Notes: generated by a model from the sequence alone, not told the origin. 64,000 bases of DNA from UBA12018 sp051656605 (GCA_051656605.1 JBOGCF010000049.1:1-64000), one strand, 5' to 3'; shown: positions 53,507 through 61,871, counted from the stretch's first letter. Made by a program: numbers and translations.

Positions 53507-53546
53507 CGAATTGTATACGCATTGCGTATGCAATTCGATATATTTG
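53507..53546 (+). promoter_or_regulatory. Palindromic operator-like site and -7 element before the AlbA_2 gene
   Basis: CGAATTGTATACGCA (53507-53521) and TGCGTATGCAATTCG (53523-53537) pair at 14 of 15 positions around one base. TATATTTG (53539-53546) begins two bases later and matches the -7 consensus. The downstream ATG is 44 bp away. A dimeric DNA-binding protein bound here would cover the -33 region. Confidence 0.6.
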
Positions 53547-53589
53547 TAGTTGGTAAATAAATAACGATTACGATTGCGGAGGTGCCGAT

Positions 53590-55044
53590 ATGATACAAAA
53601 GGAAGATGTTCTAGCATTATTAAAGAGTGATGAAACCTATAGAGTTGAGAAAACGATCTCTTCTACAAATACGGACAAATTTAGTCAAGCAATTTGTGCT
53701 TTTTCTAATGATATGCCGGCAAGTGGAAAGAATGGTTATTTGATTATAGGTGCTAACGATGACGGATCTCTTTCGGGATTAAAAGTTACGGATGAGTTGA
53801 TGAAGAATATTTCAGCAATTCGTTCGGATGGAAATATTCTACCACTACCTGTTATGAATGTTGAGAAGTTTTCTTTTGATTGTGGCGATGTTCTGGTTGT
53901 AGAGGTAAAGCCTTCTTTATATACACCGGTACGCTATCGTGGACGAGTTTATATTCGTATTGGGCCGCGAAAGGATTTTGCATCAGAGCAGGAGGAGCGT
54001 ATCTTGTCTGAAAGACGTACCTCGAATATAGTAACGTTCGATATGATACCTTGTCAGAATGCAACATTAGACGATATTAATACGAAAATAATAGTAAATG
54101 AATATTTGCCTAAGGCTATTGATGAAGACGTTCTAGGGCAAGATAAAAGAGAATTGAAAGAACAAATGGCGTCTCTTCGCCTATTCGATCTTCGCTTAGA
54201 TTGTCCTACTTATGCGTGTATTATTCTTTTTGGAAAGAATCCGAAGTATTTCCTTCCTGGCAATTATGTGCAGTTTGTTCGTTTTGCGGGAGAAGATAAG
54301 GCTTCTGATATTGAAAATGAGAAATCGTTTAATGGCAACTTATGGGAGGTGCTTCCAAAGTTGGATGCTTTACTGGACTATTCCATAATAGAACAACGAC
54401 CTGTGGCAGTATCTACTCTGAAGGAAAAAATAGTATTTAATTATCCGCAGTGGGCAATACGTGAGCTGCTGATGAATGCTGTAATGCATCGAGATTATCA
54501 ATCAAATACACCCATTCGCTTATATCGGTTTGCAGACCGAGTTGAAATAATGAACGCCGGAGGCTTATATGGAAATGCACGTCCCGAGAATTTTCCAACA
54601 GTAAATGATTATCGAAATCCAATTGTCTCAGAAGCGATGAAACTGTTGGGATATGTGAATAAGTTTAATAGAGGAGTAGATCGAGTTCAGACAGTACTTA
54701 AAGAAAATGGTAATCCATTAGCTGAATTTACTGTTGATAAACTTACTGTTTTTGAAGTTGTAGTTGAGGAGTCTAAATCGAATTTTCATGGAGGCACTAA
54801 GTCAGGCACTAAGTCAGGCACTAAGTCAGGCACTAAGTCATTTGATGAAATAAAAGCATTAATACTCGAATTATGTACTACTCCTCAATCGTTAGCAGAT
54901 ATTGCAGAAAAACTTGGATACAGTGATAAAACTAAGTTCAGAGTGAAGTATATCAAACCTTTATTAGGTACATATATTGAGATGACGATTCCGGATAAGC
55001 CTAAAAGTCGTTTGCAGAGATATGTGAATATCAATAAAAGCTGA
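53590..55044 (+). CDS. AlbA_2/Schlafen-type ATP-binding protein with C-terminal winged helix
   Basis: A 484-residue protein. Residues ~1-140 form an AlbA_2 (Schlafen-like) domain: AICAFSNDMPASGKNGYLIIGANDDG and YRGRVYIRIGPRKDFASEQE. The middle holds an HATPase_c_4-type region, AIRELLMNAVMHRDYQ near 295 and RFADRVEIMNAGG near 315. After a 12-bp x 4 tandem repeat encoding GTKS units (~402-417), residues ~420-484 look like a winged helix (QSLADIAEKLGYSDKTK). Such proteins are often called transcriptional regulators and are common in defence islands. The palindrome upstream suggests self-regulation. Start: ATG preceded by GGAGG at 53578-53582. Confidence 0.82.
   Translation: MIQKEDVLALLKSDETYRVEKTISSTNTDKFSQAICAFSNDMPASGKNGYLIIGANDDGSLSGLKVTDELMKNISAIRSDGNILPLPVMNVEKFSFDCGDVLVVEVKPSLYTPVRYRGRVYIRIGPRKDFASEQEERILSERRTSNIVTFDMIPCQNATLDDINTKIIVNEYLPKAIDEDVLGQDKRELKEQMASLRLFDLRLDCPTYACIILFGKNPKYFLPGNYVQFVRFAGEDKASDIENEKSFNGNLWEVLPKLDALLDYSIIEQRPVAVSTLKEKIVFNYPQWAIRELLMNAVMHRDYQSNTPIRLYRFADRVEIMNAGGLYGNARPENFPTVNDYRNPIVSEAMKLLGYVNKFNRGVDRVQTVLKENGNPLAEFTVDKLTVFEVVVEESKSNFHGGTKSGTKSGTKSGTKSFDEIKALILELCTTPQSLADIAEKLGYSDKTKFRVKYIKPLLGTYIEMTIPDKPKSRLQRYVNINKS
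54794..54841 (+). repeat. Four perfect 12-bp tandem repeats (GGCACTAAGTCA)
   Basis: Four identical 12-bp units encode four Gly-Thr-Lys-Ser blocks between the ATPase-like region and the winged helix of the AlbA_2 protein. Unit gain or loss would keep the frame. Confidence 0.95.
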
Positions 55045-55083
55045 AAATGCTCTCAATCATATTGCCTAAAGTAGCCTACCGAC

Positions 55084-55262
55084 CTTCGAGGTTATTCTAG
55101 CTTTGGGCTATCGTATAGAATCGCGCATAGGTATTCTTTTTAGAAAATGGGCAGGAGGAATACTTATAGCGTATTCTCAAAAGGGTTTGTTATAGATAAG
55201 GATCGATTACGTAACTCAAATTCTTCTTTTGACGACTTCATGGAGTGTGTGCTGAGCTTATA
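55084..55262 (+). repeat. Direct repeat, right copy (rhuM 3' fragment, pseudogene)
   Basis: About 179 bp matching 50809-50989 at roughly 94%. This copy lacks one T of the T-run (so it reads GILFRKWAGGILIAYSQKG) but has lost a base in the GGTTATGCT region, which creates an early TAG. It has no start or upstream rhuM sequence. It begins 40 bp after the AlbA_2 stop. Confidence 0.9.
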
Positions 55263-56049
55263 GAGAAATAATAGAAATCATCGATCAGCGCATCAGGGCG
55301 AGTTGTTTGTTTTTGGTCTTTGTGTATGTGTTTTTTTAGACTTGGTGGCGCGTTATACCGAACTCGTTTTTTTTCTACAATATAATGGGCGGCAGCACTA
55401 CTAGCACACGTCTGCTTATTAGATACTTACGAAGTATTAGTCGTGCAGACATCAAAATTTTTTATTGAAAACTTTTTGAGGTTATTTTCTGAATATAGGC
55501 TTAATTGATTGAAGCTTAATGAAATGGAGTAAAACAAACATGCCCTTTTGAAATGTAAGTTATTGATAATCAATAATGGCTTTGTTTGGAAATTGCCAAT
55601 TATAGAAAGAGGCTTAGTGTATTTTGTAGGGGTAAATGCATTAGTTCAGACATAGTGGTAGGTGTCAAGTTATTTTCTTGTCTAAATAACGATATTTTAT
55701 CAGCGTGTAAACTCGATAATGATTGAAAATAATAGGCGGGATGTAAAAAGCTTTGTTCGTTGATTTATAGTGTTTTAGCTGAAAATTTTTGATGTTTGTT
55801 TTGCTGTAACTATTTGATTACAAGTAAGATGATGGGTGTTGGCTTGAAAAGGTGTAAAAAGTTTTCAATAAAGAATTTTGATGTTAGAAAACATTTTGAT
55901 GGTTAATTTTCTGATTATCAAGCATGTTGAGACCTGCTCAATCCCCTTATTTTGTAGAGAATTACAGAGTTCAGTGTAACGTCTTGTTGATAAGTGTTAT
56001 TTTTTATTTACTTTGTTGTCTGTAAAACCATAATTCAATTCATTGGACA
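55263..56049. other. 787-bp gene-free AT-rich stretch with nested inverted repeat
   Basis: No credible gene. A nested inverted repeat has outer arms GTCTGC (55410-55415) / GCAGAC (55445-55450) and inner arms ATACTT (55423-55428) / AAGTAT (55432-55437), with equal 7-base spacers. Two similar ~30-bp AT-rich segments with GAAAAC.TTTTGA.GGTTA and TTTTCTGA occur near 55467-55495 and 55882-55915. A weak CGAGTT/AACTCG pairing with T8 at about 55345-55375 could be a terminator. Confidence 0.45.
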
Positions 56050-57108
56050 ATGAAGAAAGATCTAACTTATTTAATTGCTTTGTTTTGCGTAACTGCTATA
56101 ACCTTTTTATCGAGCTGTAGTGAAGAAACAAAGTCTGAAATTCAATTATCAACGCTTTCCTTAACAACATTGAAAGCAGGAAAGGAGTATATCATAGACT
56201 TGGAGCGACCTCGAAGATTGTTTGCCGTGCAAGATGGGTTTGTCGTGTTTGATGATAAGAATAAAAATGGGTTGGTACAGTATTACAATGAAACCACTGA
56301 CTCCGTGTATTATTTTGGCCGACTGGGAAATGGCCCCGATGATTATACGTATCCTAGTTGTTATCAGTATGGAAACAAAGTTATACTATCTTCTTCGACA
56401 GAGAAGTATAGTGTATTGTCATTCTCTAACAAGGGAATTACTTGTGACAATGTTGTACCGTTTAAGAGTCAGAGTCTTTTTGAGGGAGCTAACTTCTTAT
56501 CAAAAATAGATGATCATACTTTTGTGGTTTCAAGAACAGATGATAATCAAATCGAAATAATTTACGATGCTGAAGGGGGTATTCTGCCATGTAGCTTTTA
56601 TCCTTTTCAAGTATCCGACGAGGTTAGTTTGTTTAGTAAGAATAATGAAGTTTTTGATGCAACGTATGCATTTAACAACGAGTCTAATCTGCTATTCATC
56701 GGCTATAAGTTTTACCCTTATTGCATGATTGTAGATATGAAAAGTAAAAAAGTACTTGGCTCTTTGAAGGTGGATAACGAAAGAGCTTCCAATACTTATG
56801 CAATAACCGGAGAAGGTGGAGTCGAGTTTGATAATCCTGTACTCTATAATACTTTCGTTTGCGCGACAAAAAGCCACATGTGGTCTCTTTATCAGGGTTG
56901 TGATAGAAAGGAATTAAAGAAAGGTGCTTCGAAGTCAGAAATCCATAAGTATGCATTGGACGGACAGAGTGTAGAACGCTTCTCGATCGATAAATCAATC
57001 GTAAATTTTTGTGTTTCGCACGATGGAAACTATTTGTATACATTGTGTTTAGACGAAGAGCTTGAACCGACGATCACTCGTTTCGATTTACAAATAAAGA
57101 AGTCGTAA
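56050..57108 (+). CDS. 6-bladed beta-propeller lipoprotein
   Basis: A 352-residue lipoprotein (signal ending ITFLSSC, lipidated near residue 23). The propeller motif GRLGNGPDDYTYPSCYQYG is near 93-111 and strand repeats follow to the C-terminus (FCVSHDGNYLYTLCLDEE). Same family as the 24-27 kb and 49 kb genes, but only distantly similar. It is followed 43 bp later by another member on the same strand. Function unknown. Confidence 0.8.
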   Translation: MKKDLTYLIALFCVTAITFLSSCSEETKSEIQLSTLSLTTLKAGKEYIIDLERPRRLFAVQDGFVVFDDKNKNGLVQYYNETTDSVYYFGRLGNGPDDYTYPSCYQYGNKVILSSSTEKYSVLSFSNKGITCDNVVPFKSQSLFEGANFLSKIDDHTFVVSRTDDNQIEIIYDAEGGILPCSFYPFQVSDEVSLFSKNNEVFDATYAFNNESNLLFIGYKFYPYCMIVDMKSKKVLGSLKVDNERASNTYAITGEGGVEFDNPVLYNTFVCATKSHMWSLYQGCDRKELKKGASKSEIHKYALDGQSVERFSIDKSIVNFCVSHDGNYLYTLCLDEELEPTITRFDLQIKKS

Positions 57109-57151
57109 GACCGCTTATTCAAAATTGATATCAACACTAATATGACAAAGC

Positions 57152-58213
57152 ATGAGAACATTACTATTTAGACTGCCTGTATTTGTGACTTTGTTTGTTT
57201 TGATTTCTTGTTCCGGAAATGCGGATAAACAGGGCAGTTATGTGAAGTATAAACATGTTGATGTGGATACCTTTCATTTTCAGGCACAACAATTGCCGAT
57301 TGATATTATTGATGCGCATTGTATCTTGGCTGTTGATACGTTTCTAATTCTAAATCAACTGCGTGGAGAGAAGATTATGCAAATTTATAGTCTCAATACT
57401 TGTGACTCGTTGGTCGGTATCTGTAGAAAAGGACAGGGGCCGGATGAGTTTATTCATTACTATCCTCCTATACAGCCTGTTTTTGAAAAAGGCATTGCAA
57501 AGGTTTGGGTAAAATCAATTCCGAATATGCTTGGATTGGTTAATATCAATGAGTCTATTGATCAGAACAAAATAGTCTTTGAGGAGAAGTTTTCTTTTAC
57601 AGCTCCGGCTAGATTGAATATTTTCGGACAGTCAGATGCTAATTTTATTTATGAAGACTCCGTTATATGGATGCGGATGAGTCCTAACTTATCAATGGAG
57701 ATGTATGCTAACCCTAATTCTAGCTATTCGAAGTATAATTTGCGCAACAACGCGATTGAGAAGACAATACACATAAAGGATATTCCGAATGATAGGAAGC
57801 TTACTTATATGGGTAGTCAAAGAATAACTTATCATCCTACTCAACAAAAGTTGGTTTCATTTTATATCTTAATGGGTTGTTTCAATATTATCGACTTAGA
57901 GAAAGGAACGGTACTGAAAGTGGAAACTGTTGAGGACGGGGTAAATCCGGATCAAGAATATAGTAATGTAAAAGAGTTTCATTATGACCTTTCGGCAACA
58001 GATTCTCTTATTTGGGTTATTTACGAAAAGAAAGATGGAACAACAGCTATGCGGATTTATGATTGGAATGGAAGTCTGAAGGGGATCGCAACGTTTGATA
58101 AAGTGCTCAACTATTTTCATATAAACTTACAAGATAATATGCTTTATGCGATCGGACTTGAGGATGAAATCTATAAGTTTGATATTCGTAGCACTTTATC
58201 GAAATTATCTTAA
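57152..58213 (+). CDS. 6-bladed beta-propeller lipoprotein
   Basis: A 353-residue lipoprotein (signal MRTLLFRLPVFVTLFVLISC). It carries CRKGQGPDEFIHYYPPIQP near 90-108, the family motif, and ends with a propeller strand pattern (LYAIGLEDEIYKFDIRS). It forms a pair with the upstream gene and was probably derived by an old duplication. Function unknown. Confidence 0.8.
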   Translation: MRTLLFRLPVFVTLFVLISCSGNADKQGSYVKYKHVDVDTFHFQAQQLPIDIIDAHCILAVDTFLILNQLRGEKIMQIYSLNTCDSLVGICRKGQGPDEFIHYYPPIQPVFEKGIAKVWVKSIPNMLGLVNINESIDQNKIVFEEKFSFTAPARLNIFGQSDANFIYEDSVIWMRMSPNLSMEMYANPNSSYSKYNLRNNAIEKTIHIKDIPNDRKLTYMGSQRITYHPTQQKLVSFYILMGCFNIIDLEKGTVLKVETVEDGVNPDQEYSNVKEFHYDLSATDSLIWVIYEKKDGTTAMRIYDWNGSLKGIATFDKVLNYFHINLQDNMLYAIGLEDEIYKFDIRSTLSKLS

Positions 58214-58245
58214 CTCCTTTATTCGAAGAATGCACGCAGAGATGC

Positions 58246-58275
58246 TTTGATGTATGGGTTTATTGTTTATTTTTG
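58246..58275 (+). promoter_or_regulatory. Promoter of the aldo/keto reductase gene
   Basis: TTTG at 58246-58249, 18-bp spacer, TATTTTTG at 58268-58275. The chosen ATG is 27 bp further on, which also argues against a start at 58254 inside the promoter. Confidence 0.6.
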
Positions 58276-58301
58276 AGGCGAGTAACTCGAACTTGAATAC
58301 T

Positions 58302-59237
58302 ATGAATATACAATTTAGAAATGGTGATTCCATGCCGTTAATTGGGCTTGGAACTTATTTGTCGAAACCGGAAGAGGTGAAGCAAGCTGTGATTACTGCG
58401 GTGAAGAATGGTTATCGTCACATCGATTGTGCGGCGATTTATGAAAATGAAACCGTGATTGGAGAGGCGTTGCAAGAGATCTTTGACCAAGGTATTGTAA
58501 AACGTGACGAATTGTTTATCACGTCGAAACTTTGGAATTCGAATCATGCACCTGAACATGTTGAGGCGGCTTTGCGCAAAACCTTACAGGATCTTCGTCT
58601 TGACTATGTGGATCTTTATTTGATTCACTGGTCGGTGGCATTTTGTCATGGAGTGAAGTTTCCTTCGGGGATTGAGGAGTTTGTGTCGTTGGATGAGCTT
58701 CCGCTTACAGAAACCTGGAAGGCTATGGAGTTGTTGGTGCCTAAAGGTTTGTGCAAACACATTGGTGTGTCTAACTTTAGTGAGAAGAAACTTCGAGACT
58801 TGATGGCTATTGCTACGATCAAGCCTGAAATGAATCAGATTGAGTTGCATCCGTATTTGCAACAAAACGAGTTGGTTGCTTTTTGTCAGGATAATGATAT
58901 TCATGTAACGGCTTATGCTCCGCTGGGTAGTCACCGACTGATCAACGATGAGAAAGGATTGACGCATGAACCGATTATTCTTGCGATTGCGAAGAAGCAT
59001 CTTTGCACGCCGGCACAGGTATTGCTTGCTTGGGGTATGATGCGCAAGGAGGTTGTGATTCCTAAATCGGTAAACCCACAACGTATTATTGAAAACTTCA
59101 GATCGTTGACGGTGCTTCTTGATGAAACAGATATGGCGGAGATAGCAACGCTAGATCGTCATATGCGTACAACAGATGCTACATTTTGGGAGCTAGAGGG
59201 TGGTTCTTATACTGCTCGCGGTATTTGGGACGAATAG
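58302..59237 (+). CDS. Aldo/keto reductase
   Basis: A ~311-residue NADPH-dependent carbonyl reductase (TIM barrel). The start at 58302 (MNIQFRNGDSMPLIGLGTYL) is the family's natural N-terminus. The catalytic tetrad is visible: Asp and Tyr in HIDCAAIYENE (~46-55), Lys in FITSKLW (~80) and His in YLIHWS (~113). The cofactor loop VIPKSVNPQRIIENF is near 262-276. The substrate is unknown. The next gene starts 39 bp after its stop. Confidence 0.93.
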   Translation: MNIQFRNGDSMPLIGLGTYLSKPEEVKQAVITAVKNGYRHIDCAAIYENETVIGEALQEIFDQGIVKRDELFITSKLWNSNHAPEHVEAALRKTLQDLRLDYVDLYLIHWSVAFCHGVKFPSGIEEFVSLDELPLTETWKAMELLVPKGLCKHIGVSNFSEKKLRDLMAIATIKPEMNQIELHPYLQQNELVAFCQDNDIHVTAYAPLGSHRLINDEKGLTHEPIILAIAKKHLCTPAQVLLAWGMMRKEVVIPKSVNPQRIIENFRSLTVLLDETDMAEIATLDRHMRTTDATFWELEGGSYTARGIWDE

Positions 59238-59276
59238 GTTGTTGCGACGAAATGTAATATCTTAACTAGAAATATT

Positions 59277-60365
59277 ATGAGAAAAATCAAATTTGGAGTT
59301 TCGCTTGCAACTGTAGTTGTGGCATTGGCTTCATGTACATCTTCTTCGGCCCCAACAGAGTTTATAATAAAAGGTACGGTTGCCGACTCTACGTTCAACG
59401 GGCAAACTGTTTACTTGAGTACGCTGACTACGAATAAAAGGGTGGATAGTACGGTAGTTGAGAACGGACACTTTGAGTTTAAAGGTGTGGCCGATACCAC
59501 TGTTTATCGAATCGATTTGGATCGAATGCGTGTCAACTTTATTGGTGAAAATAATGTCATCAATGTAGAAATGGGACAGCCGTCTACGTTTATGTCTACC
59601 GGAATCAATAAGGAGTATGCAAAGTTTGTGGGGGCTTTAGGGAATGCGCTTACGGAGTATCAGAATACGTATGATAGTATGCGTGTGAAAATCAAAGATG
59701 ACAGACCTGCATTGCTAAAGGCGATGGAGCCTTCAGTTGAGAAGTACAGACATGTCGCGGATTCGATCACGAATAAGTATATTGGCGAAAACAAAGACAA
59801 CATGATTGGTGCAATGGCTTTGTTGGGTGTGGTGCGTGAAAAAACATTGCAGGAGCTCGATTCGCTAATTAAAGTAGTTCATTTGTCTGATAAGCTACCG
59901 GGCATCAAGGCTGCACTTGAGACTAAAATTGCAGCAGAGAAGACTTCGCCCGGAAAGATGTTTGTTAATTTTGAGGGTACAACGCTCGATGGTAAACCAA
60001 CTTCACTTGCCGATTATGTAGGGAAGGGGAACTATGTGCTTGTTGACTTTTGGGCTTCTTGGTGTGGTCCTTGCAGAAGGGAAATTCCAAATTTGAAAGC
60101 GGTGTATGATAAGTACAAAGATAAAGGATTTGTTGTGTTGGGCGTAAATGTGTGGGATAAGGAAGATGCCTATAAGGAAGCTGTAGAAGAGGAGGGGATG
60201 ACTTGGCCTTCGATGTATGCTTCGCAGGATGAAACAGCAGTCAGTCTTTATGGTATTCAGGGAATTCCTACGATTATTCTTTTTGGTCCCGACGGAACAA
60301 TCTTGGATCGCTCGTTGCGTGGAGAGGCTATCATGACTGAGGTCTCGAAGCTATACCAGAAATGA
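59277..60365 (+). CDS. TlpA-like thioredoxin lipoprotein with DUF4369 domain (second copy)
   Basis: A 362-residue lipoprotein (signal to C20, ALASC) with the same layout as the gene at 6325-7479: DUF4369-like ~25-125, helical linker, thioredoxin ~225-362 with W262-C-G-P-C266 and GIPT as cis-Pro motif. It should act as a periplasmic thiol-disulfide reductase or related redox protein. It follows the aldo/keto reductase closely and ends at a terminator shared with the convergent regulator gene. Confidence 0.9.
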   Translation: MRKIKFGVSLATVVVALASCTSSSAPTEFIIKGTVADSTFNGQTVYLSTLTTNKRVDSTVVENGHFEFKGVADTTVYRIDLDRMRVNFIGENNVINVEMGQPSTFMSTGINKEYAKFVGALGNALTEYQNTYDSMRVKIKDDRPALLKAMEPSVEKYRHVADSITNKYIGENKDNMIGAMALLGVVREKTLQELDSLIKVVHLSDKLPGIKAALETKIAAEKTSPGKMFVNFEGTTLDGKPTSLADYVGKGNYVLVDFWASWCGPCRREIPNLKAVYDKYKDKGFVVLGVNVWDKEDAYKEAVEEEGMTWPSMYASQDETAVSLYGIQGIPTIILFGPDGTILDRSLRGEAIMTEVSKLYQK

Positions 60366-60408
60366 TATAACTGCGAAAGGTTGTAGTATCGCAATGTTGC
60401 ATAAAAAC

Positions 60409-60449
60409 AAACGAGGCATTTCTCTTTGATGGAGAAGTGCCTCGTTTTT
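60409..60449. terminator. Bidirectional terminator between TlpA-like and LuxR genes
   Basis: AAACGAGGCATTTCTC pairs with GGAGAAGTGCCTCGTTT (near perfect) over a short loop, with TTTTTG on the plus strand and A-rich left side. Confidence 0.88.
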
Positions 60450-60450
60450 G

Positions 60451-61059
60451 CTATAGTTTGATGTCGTTGATATCGACTAGTTTGTTGAGTATCGCATAGA
60501 TGGTAAGTCCCGAAGGGGAGTGGATTTGTAGCTTCTTTGCAATGTTGCGACGGTGACTGATTACGGTGTGTGCCGATATCGAAAGGGTGTCTGCAATCTC
60601 TTTGTTGGTTTGTCCTTTTACTACACCTACTACAATCTCTTTTTCACGTTGCGTTAGTTCCTGATTTTCGGTTTCAGGTTCTGGCGTAGATGATGTTTTG
60701 TGAAAGAGTTTATCAATCTTGTCGTGTATCTTTTCCGGTGTATCATCGATGAAGAAGATGGCATGAAACAACTCGGTGGTTTGCTGGTCGAGATACGCAT
60801 AGCACACAGCAGTAAGTTTGGTTGACGGATAACTGTTGCAAAACGACTTGATCTCGGATAATTTAAAACCACAAGCATTGTGCGGATTCACAACAATCAT
60901 GTCGGGATGGTGCAGGTTCAAACTGTCTTTTAGATGCGAAATGTCGTTGAGCTCCAAGATATGACAACGTAGTTCGCTGCTATTTCGTAAGGTTTGTACC
61001 AGTCCGGTCCGAAGTAGATACGGGCATTCGACCAATGCTATTTTAATGGCTTTGTTCAT
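60451..61059 (-). CDS. LuxR-type regulator with degenerate receiver domain
   Basis: A 202-residue DNA-binding protein. The C-terminal ~139-194 is a LuxR/GerE helix-turn-helix (LTQREKEIVVGVVKGQTNKE, IADTLSISAHTVISHRRNIA). The N-terminal ~120 residues have a receiver-like alternation but lack the acidic pocket: the strand that should end in Asp reads MIVVNP with N58. It therefore probably does not receive phosphate in the usual way. Its start overlaps the end of the hemerythrin gene by 17 bp, so the two are co-translated and functionally linked. Confidence 0.82.
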   Translation of the reverse strand: MNKAIKIALVECPYLLRTGLVQTLRNSSELRCHILELNDISHLKDSLNLHHPDMIVVNPHNACGFKLSEIKSFCNSYPSTKLTAVCYAYLDQQTTELFHAIFFIDDTPEKIHDKIDKLFHKTSSTPEPETENQELTQREKEIVVGVVKGQTNKEIADTLSISAHTVISHRRNIAKKLQIHSPSGLTIYAILNKLVDINDIKL

Positions 61060-61771
61060 GAGTGAGTTCGTTTTCTAGTTGGTAGATACGAGGTATCAGT
61101 ACCATGTCTTCAATAATTGTGTGATATCTCAAGTCTTCTTCGCAAAGGAATATATCAAACAATACACTGTTGGTTTGATGGCTGTTTTGTGTTGCCGGAT
61201 AGTACTTGATCATGATGTTCTTTAGCTCCGATAATTTGTCTTCGATGCTGTTGTGGTGCTTTTCGAACTTCTCGATGCTGTAGTTGCCGGTATCGGAATG
61301 GCGGACAAGTTTTTCAATATAACTGAATACCTTGTCGTTTTCGTACTCCATGTGTACACGTACTTCTCGCATGTAGTCGTCGAAGAAGCGGAGTATCAAG
61401 TGTGCGATTTTCTCGTCGATGGTTGCGATGGCATCGATCAGTTTGATGCGAAGCTCGGGCAAACGGTAGTCAAGAAAATACTCGTGCGAGGTTTTTAAGT
61501 ATTTCAACAACGGCTCGATTGGCAAAGACTTGATCTCTTCTTCATTGATCGAGTCTGGATTGCTGAGCAAATTGAGGATAAACAGGAATGCACTTGTGTT
61601 TACATTGTTTACCGCACATACGTCTTTGATGCTTTTATCGCCAAAGCCTAATGGTATGTCAAAACGATTGAGTACCAGCAGTAGCTGATATTCGTTCAGA
61701 ATAACATCGGCCAAGCGATCGTTTGCAGTTATCTTCTTATAATTATTTCGATTAAACATTGAATAGGTCAT
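61043..61771 (-). CDS. Hemerythrin-domain protein
   Basis: A 242-residue soluble protein. Residues ~1-75 resemble the small helical domain in front of RIC/YtfE-type proteins (FDIPLGFGDKSIKDVC). The rest is a four-helix bundle with likely di-iron ligands: HEYFLDYRLPELR, HMEYENDKVF, HHNSIEDKL and EEDLRYHTIIEDMVL. Hemerythrins bind O2, NO or act in iron-sulfur repair; which applies here is unknown. Coupled to the LuxR gene, it may sense or relay an oxygen/NO/iron signal. An ATG at 61759 is an alternative start. Confidence 0.8.
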   Translation of the reverse strand: MTYSMFNRNNYKKITANDRLADVILNEYQLLLVLNRFDIPLGFGDKSIKDVCAVNNVNTSAFLFILNLLSNPDSINEEEIKSLPIEPLLKYLKTSHEYFLDYRLPELRIKLIDAIATIDEKIAHLILRFFDDYMREVRVHMEYENDKVFSYIEKLVRHSDTGNYSIEKFEKHHNSIEDKLSELKNIMIKYYPATQNSHQTNSVLFDIFLCEEDLRYHTIIEDMVLIPRIYQLENELTHEQSH

Positions 61772-61871
61772 TTGGATTGTTAATTGCGCATCCCTTAAGA
61801 AGGAACACTGATTACAAAGTTAACCGTTTTACAATATAAACTGTTGCCGCTAACTTGAAAACTGAGGTTGA

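Noticed and set aside
54794..54841. Mobile-element or recombination core in the 12-bp repeats
   Set aside because: The repeats keep the reading frame and encode a simple GTKS linker, so slippage within a gene explains them.
55263..56049. Retron-type non-coding RNA for the PtuAB-like pair
   Set aside because: No reverse transcriptase gene is present in the window, so a retron is not supported even though ATPase-HNH pairs occur in some retrons.
58254..58301. Upstream start of the aldo/keto reductase
   Set aside because: The extension overlaps the promoter element and adds residues before the conserved family N-terminus.
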